A stretch of DNA of 5,796 nucleotides, from positions 1-5,796 of the forward strand of contig JAURJS010000098.1 of assembly GCA_030832135.1 (NCBI GenBank), in the 5' to 3' direction. Under the pieces are notes generated by a model, which was not told the DNA's origin, ran no database searches, and was given only the letters and a program-made list of their open reading frames with translations. Position numbers and translations under genes: made by a program. This document shows, in pieces, positions 4,308-5,796 of the stretch. This DNA comes from Candidatus Planktophila sp. Its GTDB lineage: Bacteria > Actinomycetota > Actinomycetes > Nanopelagicales > Nanopelagicaceae. Positions within the stretch are counted from its first letter, which is position 1; the number at the start of each line of letters is the position of its first letter.

Positions 4308-4344
4308 GATGCAAAACCCAGTATTTCGAGAGGAGACACGCCGC

Positions 4345-4884
4345 ATGATCTGCCCATTCTGCCGCCATGACGATTCACGCGTGATCGATTCTCGTCCAGT
4401 TGAAGATGGCACCCAGATCCGCCGCCGCCGTGAATGCCCTCAGTGCTCACAGCGATTTTCAACGCAAGAGGTTGCACTCCTTAACATCATCAAGCGCTCT
4501 GGCGCTACCGAACCCTTCAGCCGTGAGAAGGTCCTAGTGGGCGTCCGTAAGGCATGTCAGGGACGTCCGGTCAATGAAGATGATCTCGTTCTCTTGGCTC
4601 AACGCGTTGAGGAGACTCTCCGCGGAACAGGTCAGGCAGAGATTGAAGCTCACGAAGTGGGAATGGCGATCCTTGCGCCACTTCGCGAACTCGATGAGGT
4701 GGCTTACCTGCGATATGCCTCTGTATATCGTAACTTTGCCTCCTTAGAAGATTTTGAAGGAGAGATTGCACTTCTCCGCGCTCTACCTTCAAATGGTTTA
4801 AATGAAGTAAGTAATAAAGGTAAGTCCCCTTCCTCCGCCAGCAAGTCAACTACTAACTCATCCAGTTTTACTGGAAAGAGTTAA
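4345..4884 (+). CDS. nrdR: NrdR, nucleotide-sensing repressor of ribonucleotide reductase genes
   Basis: A 179-residue protein. The N-terminal zinc ribbon shows Cys3, Cys6, Cys31 and Cys34 (MICPFC...ECPQC) with the family-typical [13 protein letters not shown] and the basic IRRRREC. The ATP-cone follows at about 46-136 ([24 protein letters not shown]... to [11 protein letters not shown]) and binds ATP/dATP to control DNA binding. Residues about 150-179 form a Ser/Thr/Asn/Lys-rich tail longer than the core needs. The ATG at 4345 is chosen because AGGAG lies at 4331-4335 and the protein then begins like other NrdRs; the frame extends back to an ATG at 4309, but that start lies at the NrdR box and adds a non-family leader. 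It represses ribonucleotide reductase genes, probably nrdJ just downstream, and itself. Confidence 0.97.
   Translation: MICPFCRHDDSRVIDSRPVEDGTQIRRRRECPQCSQRFSTQEVALLNIIKRSGATEPFSREKVLVGVRKACQGRPVNEDDLVLLAQRVEETLRGTGQAEIEAHEVGMAILAPLRELDEVAYLRYASVYRNFASLEDFEGEIALLRALPSNGLNEVSNKGKSPSSASKSTTNSSSFTGKS
4854..4883 (+). terminator. Interrupted stem-loop overlapping the nrdR stop codon
   Basis: TAACTC (4854-4859) pairs with GAGTTA (4878-4883), and inside it CCAGT (4862-4866) pairs with ACTGG (4870-4874) around TTT, with a small internal loop between the two stems. It covers the end of nrdR. No T-run follows, so termination is uncertain; it may be a 3' stabiliser or partial attenuator between nrdR and nrdJ. 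Confidence 0.35.
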
Positions 4885-4990
4885 TAGCTCTCTTGCACCC
4901 CCAAAACTAAATATGCAGTACTAGTAATAAACACCAGAGAAATACCAGAAAATTCAAATATAAATCAGTTAAGAGAGACGGGAAATCACT
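4885..4990 (+). promoter_or_regulatory. nrdR-nrdJ spacer with a weak NrdR-box candidate
   Basis: This 106-nt AT-rich spacer precedes nrdJ. Bases 4904-4919 (AAACTAAATATGCAGT) agree with about 12 of 16 NrdR consensus positions but lack the perfect centre seen upstream of nrdR. GGGA at 4980-4983, seven bases before the ATG, is a weak ribosome site. No clear promoter hexamers are recognised. Control of nrdJ by NrdR is expected from family knowledge, less so from this site. Confidence 0.3.
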
Positions 4991-5796
4991 ATGTCAGATA
5001 CGGTCATCAATCGACCAGCTTCAAAGGTTAAAGGCGGAAAAGGCTTAACTATTGAGCGCATTTACACCAACGAAGGCATCCACCCTTATGACGAGGTCAC
5101 ATGGGATCGCCGCGACGTTGTGCAGCAGAACTGGAAGACCGGCGAGGTTGTCTTTGAACAACGCGGCGTCGAGTACCCAGATTTCTGGTCAGTCAACGCA
5201 TCAACAATCGTTACAACAAAGTACTTCCGTGGCGCAGTCGGTGCTGAGAACCGTGAATGGTCTCTCAAGCAGGTTATCGATCGCGTAGTCCTTACCTATA
5301 CAAAGGCAGGACGCGAGAACGGTTACTTTGCAACAGATGCAGATGCAACAATCTTCGAGCACGAGCTCACACATATGCTCTTGCACCAGATCTTCTCATT
5401 CAACTCACCAGTGTGGTTCAACGTTGGAACAGCAGCGCCTCAACAGGTTTCTGCATGCTTCATCTTGTCTGTTGACGACACAATGGATTCAATCCTTAAC
5501 TGGTACCGCGAAGAGGGAATGATCTTTAAGGGCGGTTCTGGTGCCGGTCTTAACCTTTCACGTATTCGTTCATCAAAGGAACTCCTTAAGTCAGGTGGAA
5601 CAGCTTCTGGTCCTGTTTCATTTATGCGTGGTGCTGATGCATCTGCAGGAACAATTAAGTCTGGTGGCGCAACCCGTCGCGCTGCAAAGATGGTTGTTCT
5701 CGATGTAGATCACCCAGATATCGAAGAATTCATTGAGACAAAGGTTTCAGAGGAAGACAAGATTCGCGCACTCCGCGATGCAGGCTTCGATATGGA
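4991..5796 (+). CDS. nrdJ: Class II adenosylcobalamin-dependent ribonucleotide reductase, N-terminal part
   Basis: The first 268 codons, open to the window edge; the full protein is normally several times longer. It starts MSDTVINRPASKVKGGKGLTI and moves into the reductase fold with typical NrdJ sequence: WDRRDVVQQNWKTGEVVFEQ, FNSPVWFNVG (137-146), SACFILSVDDTMDSI and GGSGAGLNLSRIRS (181-194), then SGPVSFMRGADASAGTIKSGG (207-226) and RRAAKMVVLDVDHPDIEEF. Cys156 in SACFI is the expected first cysteine of the redox pair that reduces the ribose 2'-OH; the radical and second redox cysteines lie beyond the window. The enzyme makes deoxyribonucleotides using adenosylcobalamin, with or without oxygen. 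It follows nrdR by 106 nt on the same strand. The codon choice is strongly biased (many GCA, ACA, TCA, CTT codons), consistent with high expression. Confidence 0.96.
   Translation, partial: MSDTVINRPASKVKGGKGLTIERIYTNEGIHPYDEVTWDRRDVVQQNWKTGEVVFEQRGVEYPDFWSVNASTIVTTKYFRGAVGAENREWSLKQVIDRVVLTYTKAGRENGYFATDADATIFEHELTHMLLHQIFSFNSPVWFNVGTAAPQQVSACFILSVDDTMDSILNWYREEGMIFKGGSGAGLNLSRIRSSKELLKSGGTASGPVSFMRGADASAGTIKSGGATRRAAKMVVLDVDHPDIEEFIETKVSEEDKIRALRDAGFDM

Larger units (their letters stand above)
4209..4309 (+). repeat. Imperfect direct repeat of about 32 bp in the nrdR leader
   Basis: Copy 1 (4209-4241) and copy 2 (4278-4309) share, in order, GGTTT, a variable 2-3 nt, A(G/A)TTC, CCACTATATGTAG and TTGGA, with a few small indels. 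The shared core is an NrdR box. The similarity beyond the box suggests local duplication of an operator segment. Confidence 0.7.

Overview
The window looks like a chromosomal segment from an actinobacterium of moderate, not high, G+C content. The main evidence is the core: lexA diverges from a small SOS-box-preceded membrane/LysM gene, followed downstream by nrdR and a class II (B12-dependent) ribonucleotide reductase gene. Known actinobacteria carry the same lexA / LysM cell-division inhibitor / nrdR order (lexA-Rv2719c(chiZ)-nrdR in Mycobacterium tuberculosis, lexA-divS-nrdR in Corynebacterium). The GAAC-N4-GTTC SOS boxes are of the actinobacterial/Gram-positive type. Base composition and codon use would fit low-G+C freshwater Actinobacteria such as Nanopelagicales, but that placement is inference.

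Layout. 1-105 (minus) is the 5' end of an unrecognised gene. Diverging from it, 176-940 (plus) is a two-gene operon: a DoxX-like four-helix membrane protein and a DCC/DUF393 thiol-disulfide oxidoreductase, closed by a small terminator-like hairpin. 1011-2153 (plus) is an AT-richer accessory pair: a protein with a DUF2283-like segment and a DUF3800 protein (DE...QxAD motif). This pair converges on lexA (2267-2911, minus) across a structured 113-nt spacer. The lexA/LysM intergenic region (2912-3055) holds two SOS boxes, a perfect DnaA-box 9-mer and two small inverted repeats. The LysM gene (3056-3424) is followed by an overlapping AbrB-fold antitoxin / PIN-domain toxin pair (3455-4134). The antitoxin start codon lies in the 10-nt loop of a perfect 13-bp inverted repeat. 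The 210-nt nrdR leader carries two near-identical NrdR boxes 71 bp apart, with half-site-like repeats between them. nrdR (4345-4884) and the 5' part of nrdJ (4991-window end) complete the window.

How it fits together (known biology plus inference): LexA should repress itself and the divergent LysM protein. After DNA damage LexA self-cleaves, and the LysM protein probably delays septation. NrdR senses nucleotide state through its ATP-cone and represses ribonucleotide reductase genes, here itself and probably nrdJ. The locus therefore couples DNA damage, division arrest and dNTP supply. A toxin-antitoxin-like pair sits between the SOS and dNTP parts. I see no RNA genes, CRISPR array or insertion sequence. 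No single element is demonstrably a new system; the best leads are the inverted repeat enclosing the antitoxin start, the toxin-antitoxin pair inside the lexA-nrdR block, the multi-site nrdR leader and the DUF2283/DUF3800 pair.
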